This document shows, piece after piece, positions 63,054 to 64,000 of a DNA stretch of 64,000 bases. The stretch comes from Azomonas tarimensis (lineage in GTDB: Bacteria; Pseudomonadota; Gammaproteobacteria; Pseudomonadales; Pseudomonadaceae): assembly GCF_042648805.1 (NCBI RefSeq), contig NZ_JBHRXZ010000001.1:1-64000 (forward strand), read 5' to 3'. Position 1 is the first letter of the stretch; each line of letters starts with the position of its first letter. The position numbers were made by a program, and so were the translations under genes. The notes under the pieces were generated by a model. It did no database searches and was not told the DNA's origin. It saw only the letters and a program-made list of their open reading frames with translations.

Positions 63054-64000
63054 ATGCCCGCGTCCCGCCTCTGGATCAAGAATCCGCTCGCCCTTTTCAC
63101 CGCCAACGATCAAGACGCCGCCGGCGGGCTGGTCATCGAAAACGACCGTATCGTCGAGCTGCTCGGCGTCGGACAGTCGCCGGCCAGCCCGGTCGATCAC
63201 AGCTTCGATGCGCGGGAGCATGTCGTCCTGCCGGGGCTGATCAACACCCACCATCATTTCTACCAGACCCTCACCCGCGCCTGGGCGCCGGTGGTGAACG
63301 AGCCGCTGTTTCCCTGGCTGACGACACTTTACCCGGTCTGGGCACGGCTGACCCCTGAACAGCTGGCGCTGGCCACCCGGGTCGCCCTGGCCGAACTGCT
63401 GCTTTCGGGCTGTACCACGGCGGCGGACCACCACTACCTGTTCCCCGGTGGCATGGAGCAGGCCATTGATGTGCAGGTAGAGGAAGTCCAGGCGCTGGGC
63501 ATGCGCGCCCTGCTGACGCGCGGCTCCATGAGCCTGGGCGAAGCCGACGGCGGCTTGCCACCCCAGCAGACGGTGCAGAGCGGCGAGGCCATTCTCGAAG
63601 ACAGCCGGCGCCTGATCGAGCGTTATCACCAGCGCGGCGAGGGCGCAAGGATCCAGATCGCCCTGGCACCCTGCTCGCCCTTCTCAGTGACGCCGGACAT
63701 CATGCGCGCCAGTGCGCAGCTGGCCGAGCAGCTGGACGTGCGTCTGCATACCCATCTGGCCGAAACCCTCGACGAGGAAGCCTTCTGCCTTCAGCGCTTC
63801 GGCATGCGCACCGTGGACTATCTCGAAAGCGTCGGCTGGCTTGGCCCGCGTACCTGGCTGGCCCATGGCATCCATTTCGACGAAGCGGAAATCGCCCGGC
63901 TCGGCGCTGCCGGCACCGGCATCTGCCACTGTCCCAGCTCCAACATGCGCCTGGCCTCGGGCATTTGCCCCACGGTCGACCTGGAGCTCGCCGGCGCGCC
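63054..64000 (+). CDS. 8-oxoguanine deaminase-like amidohydrolase (partial)
   Basis: The frame is open to the right edge (315 codons visible, 3' end missing). The metal-binding motif is NTHHHFYQTLTRAW (His66-His68), followed by HTHLAETLDEE, HGIHFDEAEIARLG and CHCPSSNMRLASG, the pattern of PA0142-type 8-oxoguanine/guanine deaminases of the amidohydrolase superfamily. It converts oxidised or normal guanine to uric acid or xanthine, fitting the purine transporters next to it. AGGAGAG precedes the ATG. Confidence 0.88.
   Translation, partial: MPASRLWIKNPLALFTANDQDAAGGLVIENDRIVELLGVGQSPASPVDHSFDAREHVVLPGLINTHHHFYQTLTRAWAPVVNEPLFPWLTTLYPVWARLTPEQLALATRVALAELLLSGCTTAADHHYLFPGGMEQAIDVQVEEVQALGMRALLTRGSMSLGEADGGLPPQQTVQSGEAILEDSRRLIERYHQRGEGARIQIALAPCSPFSVTPDIMRASAQLAEQLDVRLHTHLAETLDEEAFCLQRFGMRTVDYLESVGWLGPRTWLAHGIHFDEAEIARLGAAGTGICHCPSSNMRLASGICPTVDLELAGA

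Overview
The window looks like chromosomal DNA of a high-GC gammaproteobacterium of the Pseudomonas/Stutzerimonas group. This rests on the gene orders alaS-lysC-csrA(rsmA), ycgN-ycgL-rnd and coxB-coxA-ctaG-coxC, a DUF1652 protein, a nucleoside ABC / 8-oxoguanine deaminase neighbourhood resembling PA0134-PA0147 of P. aeruginosa, and short GCTTGAAGC-type repeats. No rRNA, CRISPR array, prophage or intact insertion sequence was seen.

Layout. 1-10.6 kb is housekeeping, mostly on the minus strand: the start of oadA, oadG, mgtE, two identical tRNA-Arg and one tRNA-Ser, csrA, lysC, alaS, a secreted gluzincin-like protein, ycgN, ycgL and rnd. 10.7-17.8 kb holds a fadL remnant, a metallophosphoesterase, a cytochrome c / isoquinoline-oxidoreductase-type molybdoenzyme operon, an HNH protein, an O-methyltransferase and an NlpC/P60 lipoprotein. 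18-24.8 kb is an aa3/caa3-type cytochrome c oxidase cluster with assembly factors. A 27-codon ORF sits where relatives carry heme A synthase, and no Sco gene follows ctaB. 24.9-34.7 kb carries DNA and RNA maintenance genes (tag, ttcA, sprT, dinB, a DTW protein), two Yip1 proteins, an MFS transporter, a dienelactone hydrolase and small secreted proteins.

34.7-48 kb is more accessory: a Tsx-type porin, an NCS2 purine permease, a RutR-like TetR and a LysR regulator, a chemoreceptor, and an acetoacetate-decarboxylase-like / FAD oxidoreductase / SDR group ending in an SDR remnant. About 1 kb of non-coding DNA then precedes a secreted GH5 glycosidase with two N-terminal repeats of an unrecognised module.

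51.5-64 kb is a nitrogen and purine acquisition block. A six-gene plus-strand operon encodes a 2OG-Fe(II) oxygenase, an alpha/beta hydrolase, an NMT1-type ABC importer and a nucleoside deaminase. An acyl-CoA dehydrogenase is convergent with it. Next come a nucleoside-type ABC importer (ATPase plus two permeases), an SDR and the start of an 8-oxoguanine deaminase.

The most informative new signal is that three purine/nitrogen transport units carry GG-N10-GC sigma-54-type promoters: the permease at 36.1 kb, the oxygenase operon at 51.5 kb and the nucleoside ABC operon at 58.4 kb. Two of them share an extended 16-base motif. Near-palindromic CTGACC-type sequences that could bind the RutR-like regulator occur at the nucleoside ABC and Tsx promoters. 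Together these suggest a nitrogen-controlled purine scavenging regulon whose oxygenase-hydrolase-deaminase operon has no assigned substrate.
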